This document shows, piece by piece, positions 1-5,421 of a stretch of 7,531 nt of DNA (within the stretch, counting starts at the first letter, position 1; each line of letters opens with the position of its first letter). This DNA is from Candidatus Segetimicrobium genomatis (GTDB lineage Bacteria > Sysuimicrobiota > Sysuimicrobiia > Sysuimicrobiales > Segetimicrobiaceae). The notes under the pieces are model-generated. The model saw nothing but the letters and a program-made list of their open reading frames with translations, was not told the origin of the DNA and ran no database searches. A program made the position numbers and the translations under genes. The stretch lies in the NCBI GenBank assembly GCA_005882445.1, contig VBAN01000454.1, positions 1-7,531 of the forward strand, in the 5' to 3' direction.

Positions 1-66
1 CCCGAGGAACCCGAGGGAGAGGACGAGATCCCGGCAGAACTGCTCGAGCCCGAAGAGGACGCGTAG
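1..66 (+). CDS. 3' end of an unidentified plus-strand gene (acidic C-terminal tail)
   Basis: Frame 1 is open from the window edge to a TAG at 64-66 and gives 21 residues ending in LEPEEDA, rich in Glu, Asp and Pro. The codons have the G/C-rich third positions seen in the neighbouring genes, which supports real coding. Only the tail is visible and it carries no recognisable domain; acidic disordered tails occur in many unrelated proteins, so no function is given. It converges on ribH, with 3 bp between the two stop codons. The alternative is chance open frame over a short stretch of GC-rich DNA. Confidence 0.45.
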   Translation, partial: PEEPEGEDEIPAELLEPEEDA

Positions 67-83
67 CGCTTAGGAGCGCTGCG
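62..83. terminator. Hairpin between convergent genes, possible bidirectional terminator
   Basis: Bases 62-70 pair with 75-83 (nine pairs, one of them T-G) around the four-base loop TAGG; the core is AGCGCT on both sides. The hairpin covers the stop codon of the plus-strand gene and that of ribH, the expected place for a shared transcription end. Neither strand has a T-run after the stem, so it is not a classical intrinsic terminator, and its role is inferred from position and symmetry. Confidence 0.4.
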
Positions 84-471
84 GCGCGCGAATCTGCCTG
101 AGGAGGTTGGCGAGCTCGACCGCGGCGAGCGCGGCGTCCTCGCCCTTGTTGCCGTGCGCCCCCCCGCTGCGGGCCTCGGCCTGCTCGAGCGTCTGGGTCG
201 TGAGCACGCCGAACGTCACGGGCAGCGCAGCCTCGAGAGACACCTGCATCAGACCGGTTGTGGCGCCGAGCGCGACGTACCGGTCGTGGGTCGTCTCTCC
301 CCGGATCACGCAGCCCAGGCAGACCAGGGCATCGTACCGGCCGGACCGGGCCAGGGTCTGGGCGACGACCGGGAGGTCGTACGCGCCCGGAGCCCAGGCC
401 ACGTCCACCTGATCCTCCGGCACCCCGCGCAGTCCGGCGCCGCTGCGCCCGCCCCGGAGAGGTTCGCCCAC
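70..471 (-). CDS. ribH: 6,7-dimethyl-8-ribityllumazine synthase, probably internally deleted
   Basis: RibH condenses the ribitylamino-uracil with dihydroxybutanone phosphate to form lumazine, the next-to-last riboflavin step. From residue 16 the protein is a clear family member: GVPEDQVDVAWAPGAYDLP, then RGETTHDRY with the catalytic-type His near residue 62, VTFGVLTT, an Arg near 101 and GNKG near 107-110, ending with the helix AVELANLL. The start is a GTG at 471-469 with GGCGGAG just upstream, 26 bp after the ribBA stop. The first 15 residues (VGEPLRGGRSGAGLR) have the length and ending (SGAGLR) expected of the family N-terminus, but then jump directly to GVPEDQ. The roughly 27 residues that normally lie between, with beta strand 1, the (F/W)N substrate-binding motif and helix 1, are absent. 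The predicted protein is 133 residues against about 154 in B. subtilis. It may be a non-functional copy, an assembly collapse, or an unusual variant. The family call is sure; activity is doubtful. Confidence 0.85.
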   Translation of the reverse strand: MGEPLRGGRSGAGLRGVPEDQVDVAWAPGAYDLPVVAQTLARSGRYDALVCLGCVIRGETTHDRYVALGATTGLMQVSLEAALPVTFGVLTTQTLEQAEARSGGAHGNKGEDAALAAVELANLLRQIRAPQRS

Positions 472-497
472 CCGTCTCCGCCCCCAGTCTCGCCCGG

Positions 498-1724
498 CTA
501 TTCGACGCTCAGCAGGTGCCCGAGCTTGTGGCGTTTCGTCGCCAGGTACCGGTAGTTTTCGGGGTTCGGCGTCACCTCGATTGGCACGCGGCTGACCACG
601 TCGATCCCGTAACCCTCCAACCCCACGCGCTTGGCGGGATTGTTCGTCAGCAGGCGGATCCGCCGCAGGCCGAGATCGGCCAGGATCTGCGCGCCCACCC
701 CGTAGTCGCGCGGGTCCGGGGCGAAACCCAGGAGCTCGTTCGCTTCCACGGTATCCTTTCCCGCGTCCTGGAGCGCGTAGGCGCGGATCTTGTTGGCGAG
801 ACCGATCCCCCGTCCCTCCTGCCGGATGTAGACCAGCACGCCCCGGCCTTCCCGGCTGATGGCGTCCAGCGCCCGGCGCAGCTGCTCGCCGCAGTCGCAC
901 CGCAGCGATCCGAACACCTCTCCGGTCAGGCACTCCGAGTGCATGCGCACAAGGACCGGGTCCGCTCCCGCCAGATCTCCGCGGATCAACGCCAGATGGG
1001 TCGCCCCGTCCAACGTGTTCTGGTAGACGGCGGCGGTGAACTCGCCAAAGGCGGTGGGCAGCCGGGTCCGCCCCTCGCAGACGACGAACCGGTCCCATTC
1101 CAGCCGGTAGCGGATCAATTCGGCCACGGAGATGATGGGCAGCCTGTGGCGGGCCGCCAACGCCCGCAGTTCGGGGAGGCGCGCCATCGTTCCGTCATCG
1201 CTCATGATCTCGCAGAGCACCCCGGCCGGGGAGAGGCCGGCGAGCGTCACCAGGTCGATCGCGGCCTCGGTGTGCCCGGCCCGGCGCAGGACCCCGCCGG
1301 CGGTCGCCCGCAGCGGAAACACGTGCCCGGGCCGGCTCAAGTCCTCTGGACGAGTGGCGGGGTCCACGAGCGCCCGAATGGTCGCCGCCCGGTCATGCGC
1401 CGAGATCCCGGTCGTGATCTTATCCTTGGCGCCGACCGAGATCGCAAACGCGGTGCCCTGGTGCGAAGTGTTTTGCTGCACCATCTGCGGCAGGGCGAGC
1501 GCGTCCAACCGCTCGCCGGTCATCGGCACGGTGATGAGGCCGCGGGCCTGCTTCACCATGAAGTTGATCGCCTCGGGCGTCACCCGGTCCGCCGCCATGA
1601 CCAGGTCCCCTTCGTTTTCGCGGGCCTCGTCGTCCACCACGATGACGAATCCGCCCGCGCGAATGGCCTCCGCCGCTTCGGCAATCTCAGCGAACGCGAC
1701 CGTCTGCTGCTCCCCGGCGCTCAT
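498..1724 (-). CDS. ribBA: Bifunctional 3,4-dihydroxy-2-butanone 4-phosphate synthase / GTP cyclohydrolase II
   Basis: This 408-residue cytoplasmic enzyme makes both riboflavin precursors. The N-terminal half (about 10-208) is DHBP synthase, which turns ribulose 5-phosphate into dihydroxybutanone phosphate; it shows the acidic metal-site loop DDEARENEGDL at 31-41, RPGHVFPL at 131-138 and HTEA at 151-154. The C-terminal half (about 212-405) is GTP cyclohydrolase II, with zinc cysteines 265, 276 and 278 in HSECLTGEVFGSLRCDCG, then YIRQEGRGIGL at 299-309 and LLTNNPAKR. All key residues I can check are present and the length is normal for the fusion. The ATG overlaps the ribE stop in an ATGA, and a strong GGAGGAG lies 6 bp upstream, so translation is probably coupled. 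It ends with the usual KLGHLL tail, showing that ribH coding does not continue inside it. Confidence 0.97.
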   Translation of the reverse strand: MSAGEQQTVAFAEIAEAAEAIRAGGFVIVVDDEARENEGDLVMAADRVTPEAINFMVKQARGLITVPMTGERLDALALPQMVQQNTSHQGTAFAISVGAKDKITTGISAHDRAATIRALVDPATRPEDLSRPGHVFPLRATAGGVLRRAGHTEAAIDLVTLAGLSPAGVLCEIMSDDGTMARLPELRALAARHRLPIISVAELIRYRLEWDRFVVCEGRTRLPTAFGEFTAAVYQNTLDGATHLALIRGDLAGADPVLVRMHSECLTGEVFGSLRCDCGEQLRRALDAISREGRGVLVYIRQEGRGIGLANKIRAYALQDAGKDTVEANELLGFAPDPRDYGVGAQILADLGLRRIRLLTNNPAKRVGLEGYGIDVVSRVPIEVTPNPENYRYLATKRHKLGHLLSVE

Positions 1725-2344
1725 GGGTTGCTCCTCCGCGGCGGCGCCTCAGGCGCGTATGCGGCGAGCAGCCGCTCCACGTATTTGGCGAGGACATCGG
1801 CTTCGAGATTCACCATCGCGCCGGGCCGGACGATGCCCAGCGTGGTCACCGCGCACGTATGGGGGATCAGACACACCGTAAACCGGTCGCCGGCGGTTCC
1901 GGCCACCGTGAGGCTGACCCCGTCAACGGCGACGGACCCCTTGTCGACGATGTATCGGGCGACCGGCGCGGGAGCTTCGATTTCGATCCACCAGTCATCG
2001 CCCCGGCGTTCGCGGCCGGTAATGCGGCCCACACCATCCACGTGGCCCTGCACGACATGCCCCCCCAGGCGGTCTCCCACGGCTACGGCGCGCTCCACGT
2101 TCACGACATCGCCGACCTCACAGCGCCCCAGCGTCGTCCGCGCCACCGTCTCGCCCGTGAGGTCGGCCTCAAAGAGGCTGCCGGCGATCCGCGTCACCGT
2201 CAGACACGTCCCGCTGACCGCGATGCTGTCGCCCACGCGCACACCCTCGAGGGCGCATCGGGCCTCGACGCTCAACCGCAGCGACCCATCGCCCGGCCAG
2301 ACCGCCCGCACGACCCCGGTCGCCTCTACGATGCCGGTAAACAT
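1721..2344 (-). CDS. ribE: Riboflavin synthase, alpha subunit
   Basis: This 207-residue enzyme dismutates two lumazine molecules into riboflavin and the ribitylamino-uracil. It has the two-fold repeated lumazine-binding barrel: first half MFTGIVE at 1-7, with GDSIAVSGTCLTV at about 38-50 including Cys47; second half GGHVVQGHVDGVG from 94 and KGSVAVDGVSLTV near 137-149, then IPHT. The C-terminal helix VNLEADVLAKYVERLL is the usual trimerisation segment. The length is typical and nothing is missing. Its ATG lies inside the end of ribD (19-bp overlap) with GAGGG about 9 bp upstream, and its stop overlaps the ribBA start, so expression is likely coupled on both sides. The symbol follows B. subtilis order; E. 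coli literature calls this gene ribC or ribE. Confidence 0.97.
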   Translation of the reverse strand: MFTGIVEATGVVRAVWPGDGSLRLSVEARCALEGVRVGDSIAVSGTCLTVTRIAGSLFEADLTGETVARTTLGRCEVGDVVNVERAVAVGDRLGGHVVQGHVDGVGRITGRERRGDDWWIEIEAPAPVARYIVDKGSVAVDGVSLTVAGTAGDRFTVCLIPHTCAVTTLGIVRPGAMVNLEADVLAKYVERLLAAYAPEAPPRRSNP

Positions 2345-3495
2345 TGCGCGCGACCCTCCCCAGCCCGGCCCGAGCCGGTCTCAGGATCCCACGGCGGCGG
2401 GACGAGGTACCCCTCGATGATCACGTCCTGTTCCATCTGACGGACGACGGTCCGCGTGAGCCGCCAGGCCCGGGCCAGCGTCTCCACGCCCGCCCCACCC
2501 ACGGGACGCGGCCCCGGACCGCCGACCAGCACCGGGGCGACGAACACCAGCACCTTGTCCACGAGCCCGGCGTCGACGAAGGCGCCGTGGACGATCCCTC
2601 CCCCCTCGACCAGCAGGCTCATCACTCCCCGCCGGCCCAGCGTTTCGAGGACCGCCTTGAGGTCGACCCGTTCCGTGGGTCCGTCCGCCACGCATACCTC
2701 CACGCCCTGCCGTTCCAAGATTTCGCGGGCGAGCAGCGGCGCGCGGCTCGTCGTCGCGACAATCACCGGCGCGCCGTCGCGGGCGAGCACCTGCGCGTTT
2801 GGGGGAATCCGTAGCGTGCTGTCCAGGACCACGCGCGCAGGCTCGCGGGGCGCCGCCCCCCGCGCCGTGAGCCGCGGGTCGTCCCGCAGCACCGTCCCGA
2901 TCCCGACGAGGATCGCGTCCGATGCCGCCCGCACCTCGTGCACCAGCGCGCGTGAAGCCGCTCCGGAGATCCAGCGCGAGTCCCCCGTGCGGGTCGCGAT
3001 CCGGCCGTCGAGGGTCATCGCCCATTTGGCGGTCACGAACGGCAGCCCGGTGGTGCGGTGCTTGATGTAGGCTTCGTTGAGCTGTGACGCGCCGCCCCAG
3101 GCCGCTCCCACGGCCGTCTCAATCCCCGCCTCGGCAAGTCGGCGCAGCCCGCGGCCCCGCATCTTCTCGTCGGGATCCTCCATCGCGGCGACCACGCGGC
3201 GGATCCCCCTGCCGATGATCGCCTCGGTGCAGGGCGGTGTGCGCCCCCAGTGAACGCAGGGCTCGAGGGTCACGTACAGCGTGGCGCCCCGGGCTGCCTC
3301 ACCCGCCTCTTCGAGCGCCAGGACCTCGGCATGCGGCGATCCCGGCCGGGCGTGATAGCCGCGGCCGACGATCCGGCCGGCGGAGACGACCACGGCCCCA
3401 ACCATCGGGTTGGGGCTCGCCGTTCCCGCGCCGCGGCGCGCGAGTTGGAGCGCCTTCTGCATGTAGCGCTCGTCCGGGTTAGATATCTGGCTCAA
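2326..3495 (-). CDS. ribD: Bifunctional diaminohydroxyphosphoribosylaminopyrimidine deaminase / 5-amino-6-(5-phosphoribosylamino)uracil reductase
   Basis: RibD carries out the second and third steps of the GTP branch of riboflavin synthesis. The N-terminal cytidine-deaminase-like domain shows DERYMQKALQLA, SPNPMVG, then HAE at about 55-57 and PCVHWGRTPPC at about 79-89, giving the zinc His and two Cys. The C-terminal NADPH-dependent reductase domain starts near residue 151 with FVTAKWAMTLDGRIA and continues with DAILVGIGTVLRDDPRLT and LLVEGGG. I place the start at a TTG (3495-3493), giving 389 residues, because GGGGTG at 3507-3502 sits 6 bp before it. A GTG at 3504 (392 residues) has no well-spaced ribosome site, and an ATG at 3462 would remove the conserved DERY. 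The start lies directly behind the riboswitch terminator. The gene overlaps ribE by 19 bp. The family call is certain; the exact start is not. Confidence 0.95.
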   Translation of the reverse strand: MSQISNPDERYMQKALQLARRGAGTASPNPMVGAVVVSAGRIVGRGYHARPGSPHAEVLALEEAGEAARGATLYVTLEPCVHWGRTPPCTEAIIGRGIRRVVAAMEDPDEKMRGRGLRRLAEAGIETAVGAAWGGASQLNEAYIKHRTTGLPFVTAKWAMTLDGRIATRTGDSRWISGAASRALVHEVRAASDAILVGIGTVLRDDPRLTARGAAPREPARVVLDSTLRIPPNAQVLARDGAPVIVATTSRAPLLAREILERQGVEVCVADGPTERVDLKAVLETLGRRGVMSLLVEGGGIVHGAFVDAGLVDKVLVFVAPVLVGGPGPRPVGGAGVETLARAWRLTRTVVRQMEQDVIIEGYLVPPPWDPETGSGRAGEGRAQCLPAS

Positions 3496-3501
3496 ATAAA
3501 A

Positions 3502-3507
3502 CACCCC
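3502..3507 (-). promoter_or_regulatory. Candidate ribosome binding site of ribD
   Basis: GGGGTG reads on the minus strand 6 bp before the TTG at 3495. GGTG matches the distal part of the consensus AGGAGGTG, with G-U pairing extending it. Its first two bases belong to the 3' arm of the terminator hairpin (3512-3506), so folding of that hairpin would partly mask it. A second purine-rich block, GGAGG at 3525-3521, lies in the hairpin loop but is 16 bases or more from any start. Confidence 0.4.
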
Positions 3508-3520
3508 GCAGGCAGATACG

Positions 3521-3531
3521 CCTCCGGGGCA
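3521..3531 (-). promoter_or_regulatory. Alternative-pairing (antiterminator/antisequestor) segment
   Basis: TGCCCCGGAGG in the terminator loop can pair over 11 bases (one T-G) with CCTTCGGGGCA at 3704-3694, the 5' strand of the aptamer base. That pairing excludes both aptamer stem P1 and the terminator hairpin, so it would be the FMN-free, expression-on state. A conserved GCCC-type segment complementary to the 5' part of the RFN element is known for this riboswitch family. Here I see the complementarity directly; its role is inferred. Confidence 0.6.
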
Positions 3532-3541
3532 TGACCCCTGC

Positions 3542-3563
3542 GGACCGACCCAAAAATCGGTCC
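3542..3563 (-). promoter_or_regulatory. Small hairpin between aptamer and terminator
   Basis: GGACCGA (3563-3557) pairs with TCGGTCC (3548-3542) around an eight-base loop TTTTTGGG. Its last two bases are also the first two of the terminator stem, so the two structures compete slightly at their junction. It is probably part of the switching platform. Nothing shows a separate function. Confidence 0.4.
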
Positions 3564-3565
3564 CC

Positions 3566-3705
3566 GCCTTCTACCATCCGGACTTTACCGTCGGCTCTGG
3601 ACTTTCACCAGATCCTGCCTGCTCGCGCCATGCGAGCGGGCTCGCGGGCTGTACCGCCGATCGGGAATTGCCGGCGACACCGCCGGCTCACCCTGCCCCG
3701 AAGGC
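3566..3705 (-). ncRNA. FMN riboswitch (RFN element)
   Basis: This is a near-textbook RFN aptamer in the leader of ribD. Conserved blocks in order are CCTTCGGGGCAGGGTGA, AATTCCCGATCGGCGGT, ACAGCCCGCGAGCC, GGATCTGGTGAAAGTCCA, GAGCCGACGGT, AAGTCCGGATGG and the closing AGAAGG. Base stem P1 is GCCTTC (3705-3700) with GAAGGC (3571-3566). A variable arm (GCTCGCATGGCGCGAGC) sits between the GCGAGCC and GGATCTGG blocks. FMN binding stabilises P1 and allows the downstream hairpin to form, lowering expression of ribD-ribE-ribBA-ribH. It starts just downstream of the promoter, so almost the whole leader is riboswitch. Confidence 0.97.
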
Positions 3706-3712
3706 AAGAAGA

Positions 3713-3742
3713 AGCATAGCACGGGGTTTCGGAAAGGGTCAA
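3713..3742 (-). promoter_or_regulatory. Promoter of the riboflavin operon
   Basis: On the minus strand TTGACC (3742-3737) and TATGCT (3718-3713) are spaced by 18 bp, and the -10 is preceded by TGC, making it an extended -10 element. The predicted start falls about 7 bp further on, at or near 3706, the first base of aptamer stem P1. The -35 box overlaps the stop codon of the upstream antiporter gene. The housekeeping sigma-type match is strong for such GC-rich DNA. Confidence 0.75.
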
Positions 3743-4917
3743 GTTGCGGGGAGCAGTCCCACGCGGCGCATCAGGGGCTGCATGGAGAGGCCCTGGCCGA
3801 TCAGCGTGAACACGACAAGGCCAAAGACGGCCGCTGCAACATCATCGTGCCCCGGCAGGCCGGCGCCGAGGTCCAGCACCAGCGCGATCGCCACCCCGCC
3901 CCGCAGGCCCCCCCAAAAGAGCACATGCCGCCACGCGGTGGGAATGTCGACGCCGAACGGCCGGGAGACGGCCGCGAACCCGTAGACGGTGAGCGCGCGC
4001 GCCGCCAGAGCCGCGGCGATGACGACGGCGATCAGCATACCGTGACGCACGAGGTGGGCGCCGGTGACCTGCAGCCCAATGAACAGGAACAGCGCCGAGT
4101 TCGCCAGGAAGGCGAGAAAATCCCAGACCGTCCGGAGCGTCTCCTGCCCGGCGCCGGTCAGGCTGCGCCTGCCGGAACTCGCGAAGACCACGCCGGCGCA
4201 CATCACCGCGATGATCCCGCTGGCCCCGAGGCGCCCGGCGGCCAGCAGCGAGCCGACCAGCAGAATCAGGCTTCCGAGCGTCTCCACCAGCGGTTGAGCC
4301 ACGCGGCCGAGGACGTACGAGACGCCCGCCGCCAAGAGCACGCCGACGACGCCCCCCGCCGCGATCAGCCAGACAAACTGTCCCGCGGCCGGCCAGAAGC
4401 CCCCCGCGGCCGGCCAGAAGCCCCCCGCGGCCGGCCCGCTGACAATCGTGAACAAGACGATCGCCACCCCATCATTGAGCACGGCCTCGCCTTCGAGGAT
4501 GGCGGCGAGCCGGGGATCGAGCCCCGCCTCCCGGACCAGAGCAATGACGCTGACGGGATCGATCGCCGCGGCGATGACCCCCAGCAGCATCGCGGCCTGC
4601 GGGGGCACGCCGGCGGCGGCCGCCGCCCAGCCGATCCCAACCGCCGCCACGAGGGTCCCCGGGATCGCGAGGAGGCCGATGAGCAGGCCGTAGGCCCGCA
4701 GGTGCGCGGGCGCCAGATGCAGCGCGCCCTCGAACAGCAAGGGCGGGATCACGATCGTGAGCAGCACCTCCGAGGAGACCGCGACGGGCGGGAGGAGGCG
4801 CAGGGCGCCGGCGGCCAATCCGGCGATGACGAGGGCGACCGTGTACGGGAATCGCAGGCGCTGCGCGACGATCGCCACCACGGCGGCGGCGACCATGAAC
4901 ACCAGCGCGAGCTGCAT
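3739..4917 (-). CDS. CPA1-family Na+(K+)/H+ antiporter
   Basis: This 392-residue inner-membrane protein has about a dozen hydrophobic segments and almost no soluble tail, as expected of a cation:proton exchanger of the NhaP/CPA1 group. Family signs are AAIDPVSVIAL with Asp120, the transport-site motif EGEAVLNDGVAIVLF with Asn148-Asp149, and FWGGLRGGVAIAL at 334-346 with Arg339. It would use the proton gradient to move Na+ or K+ and help pH and ion balance; the ion cannot be told from sequence. Residues 162-179 contain a tandem repeat (GGFWPAA) encoded by a 21-bp DNA repeat, in the loop after the NDG helix. The ATG lies 5 bp after the stop of the deacylase gene, with GAGG about 10 bp upstream, so the two are probably co-transcribed. 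The gene lacks the large cytoplasmic regulatory domain found in longer CPA1 members. Confidence 0.92.
   Translation of the reverse strand: MQLALVFMVAAAVVAIVAQRLRFPYTVALVIAGLAAGALRLLPPVAVSSEVLLTIVIPPLLFEGALHLAPAHLRAYGLLIGLLAIPGTLVAAVGIGWAAAAAGVPPQAAMLLGVIAAAIDPVSVIALVREAGLDPRLAAILEGEAVLNDGVAIVLFTIVSGPAAGGFWPAAGGFWPAAGQFVWLIAAGGVVGVLLAAGVSYVLGRVAQPLVETLGSLILLVGSLLAAGRLGASGIIAVMCAGVVFASSGRRSLTGAGQETLRTVWDFLAFLANSALFLFIGLQVTGAHLVRHGMLIAVVIAAALAARALTVYGFAAVSRPFGVDIPTAWRHVLFWGGLRGGVAIALVLDLGAGLPGHDDVAAAVFGLVVFTLIGQGLSMQPLMRRVGLLPAT
4382..4436 (-). repeat. 21-bp tandem repeat inside the antiporter gene
   Basis: Two perfect 21-bp units (4382-4402, 4403-4423) are followed by 13 bp of a third (4424-4436). 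Each unit contains the palindrome GCGGCCGGCC-like core and a multiple of three bases, so it encodes seven-residue repeats (GGFWPAA) without breaking the frame. Perfect identity suggests recent slippage or duplication. Confidence 0.9.
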
Positions 4918-4922
4918 GGAGA

Positions 4923-5420
4923 TTACGCCTCGGCGAGATCTCCCACGACGCCCTGCGTGGCTTGGACCAGGGCGTGGGGGCTGACGGCGAACACCGCGTG
5001 CGGGGTGCCGGCCGCCGCGTAGACGACCTGGTGCCGCAGCAGGGTCTCGTCGACAAACACCGGCAGGGCGACCGCGTGCCCCACCGGGGGCACGCCGCCA
5101 ATGCTGAACCCGGTCGTTTCCCGGACCGCCTCAGCCGCGGCCTTTTCGATGCGGGCGGCGCCGGCGAGCCGGGCGAGCTTGTGGAGGTCCACCCGGTTGA
5201 CGCCGGAGGCCAGCGCCAGCACGAGCCGTCCGTCGGCGGCAAACACGAGGGATTTCACGATCTGCGCGACCGTGGTGCCGACCGCGCGCGCCGCCTCCGC
5301 GGCGGTCCGTGTGCTCTCCGGGAACTCGACGATTTCAGCGTCGATGCGCAGGTTGGCCAGGGCGACCCGGACTCGTTCGATGGCCGGGCTGGATGCGCGG
5401 CGGTCGGGGGGGGTGGCCAG
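4923..5420 (-). CDS. YbaK/ProX-type aminoacyl-tRNA deacylase (no canonical start codon)
   Basis: Proteins of this family hydrolyse mischarged tRNAs, often tRNA(Pro) carrying Cys or Ala, acting in trans beside a synthetase. The sequence shows IERVRVALANLRIDAEIVEF, ESTRTAAEAARAVG, then QIVKSLVF with the conserved Lys near 56, and GFSIGGVPPVGH near 104-115, all typical. The full domain reads back to a TGA inside the cytochrome gene without any in-frame ATG, GTG or TTG before the GTG of QIVKS at 5258. Starting there would remove the first 54 residues and part of the fold. I therefore place the start at CTG 5420-5418, just after the cytochrome stop, giving a normal 165 residues beginning (M)ATPPDRR. 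No clear ribosome site precedes it, so translational coupling is assumed. An indel or lost start codon is also possible; an 8-G run (5406-5413) lies close by. Substrate specificity cannot be assigned. Confidence 0.82.
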   Translation of the reverse strand: MATPPDRRASSPAIERVRVALANLRIDAEIVEFPESTRTAAEAARAVGTTVAQIVKSLVFAADGRLVLALASGVNRVDLHKLARLAGAARIEKAAAEAVRETTGFSIGGVPPVGHAVALPVFVDETLLRHQVVYAAAGTPHAVFAVSPHALVQATQGVVGDLAEA

Positions 5421-5421
5421 G

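Larger units (their letters stand above)
3494..3543 (-). terminator. Expression-platform hairpin of the FMN riboswitch (terminator/sequestor)
   Basis: On the minus strand CCGCAGG (3543-3537) pairs perfectly with CCTGCGG (3512-3506) and encloses a 24-base loop that can itself form a small GGGG/CCCC hairpin. The stem is followed by TGTTTTATTT, a T-rich run fitting intrinsic termination. The run overlaps the candidate ribD start codons, so the hairpin may both stop transcription and hide the start region. It lies 23 bp downstream of the aptamer, the standard position for this class. Confidence 0.7.

Noticed and set aside
70..1098. Long minus-strand open frame continuing ribH upstream through ribBA
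   Set aside because: The part above 471 runs in a different frame over well-conserved ribBA coding, is Arg/Gly/Pro-rich and has no family likeness; it is a GC-rich shadow, and it does not supply the missing ribH N-terminus.
258..2420. 720-residue plus-strand open frame opposite ribH, ribBA and ribE
   Set aside because: It is antisense to three conserved enzymes, has low-complexity Arg/Pro/His composition and no recognisable domain; long antisense frames are expected at this GC content.
4382..4436. Short repeats in the antiporter as a CRISPR array
   Set aside because: The copies are directly adjacent with no spacers and encode in-frame peptide repeats of a transporter.
3847..5022. 391-residue plus-strand open frame opposite the antiporter
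   Set aside because: Its composition (Asp/Arg/Gln/His-rich) is the typical antisense of a hydrophobic membrane protein gene; the minus strand clearly encodes the transporter.
5406..5413. 8-G run as a programmed frameshift site joining cytochrome and deacylase
   Set aside because: The cytochrome has its own stop before the run and a complete domain, and neither shifted frame gives a start or a slippery motif that would join the two.
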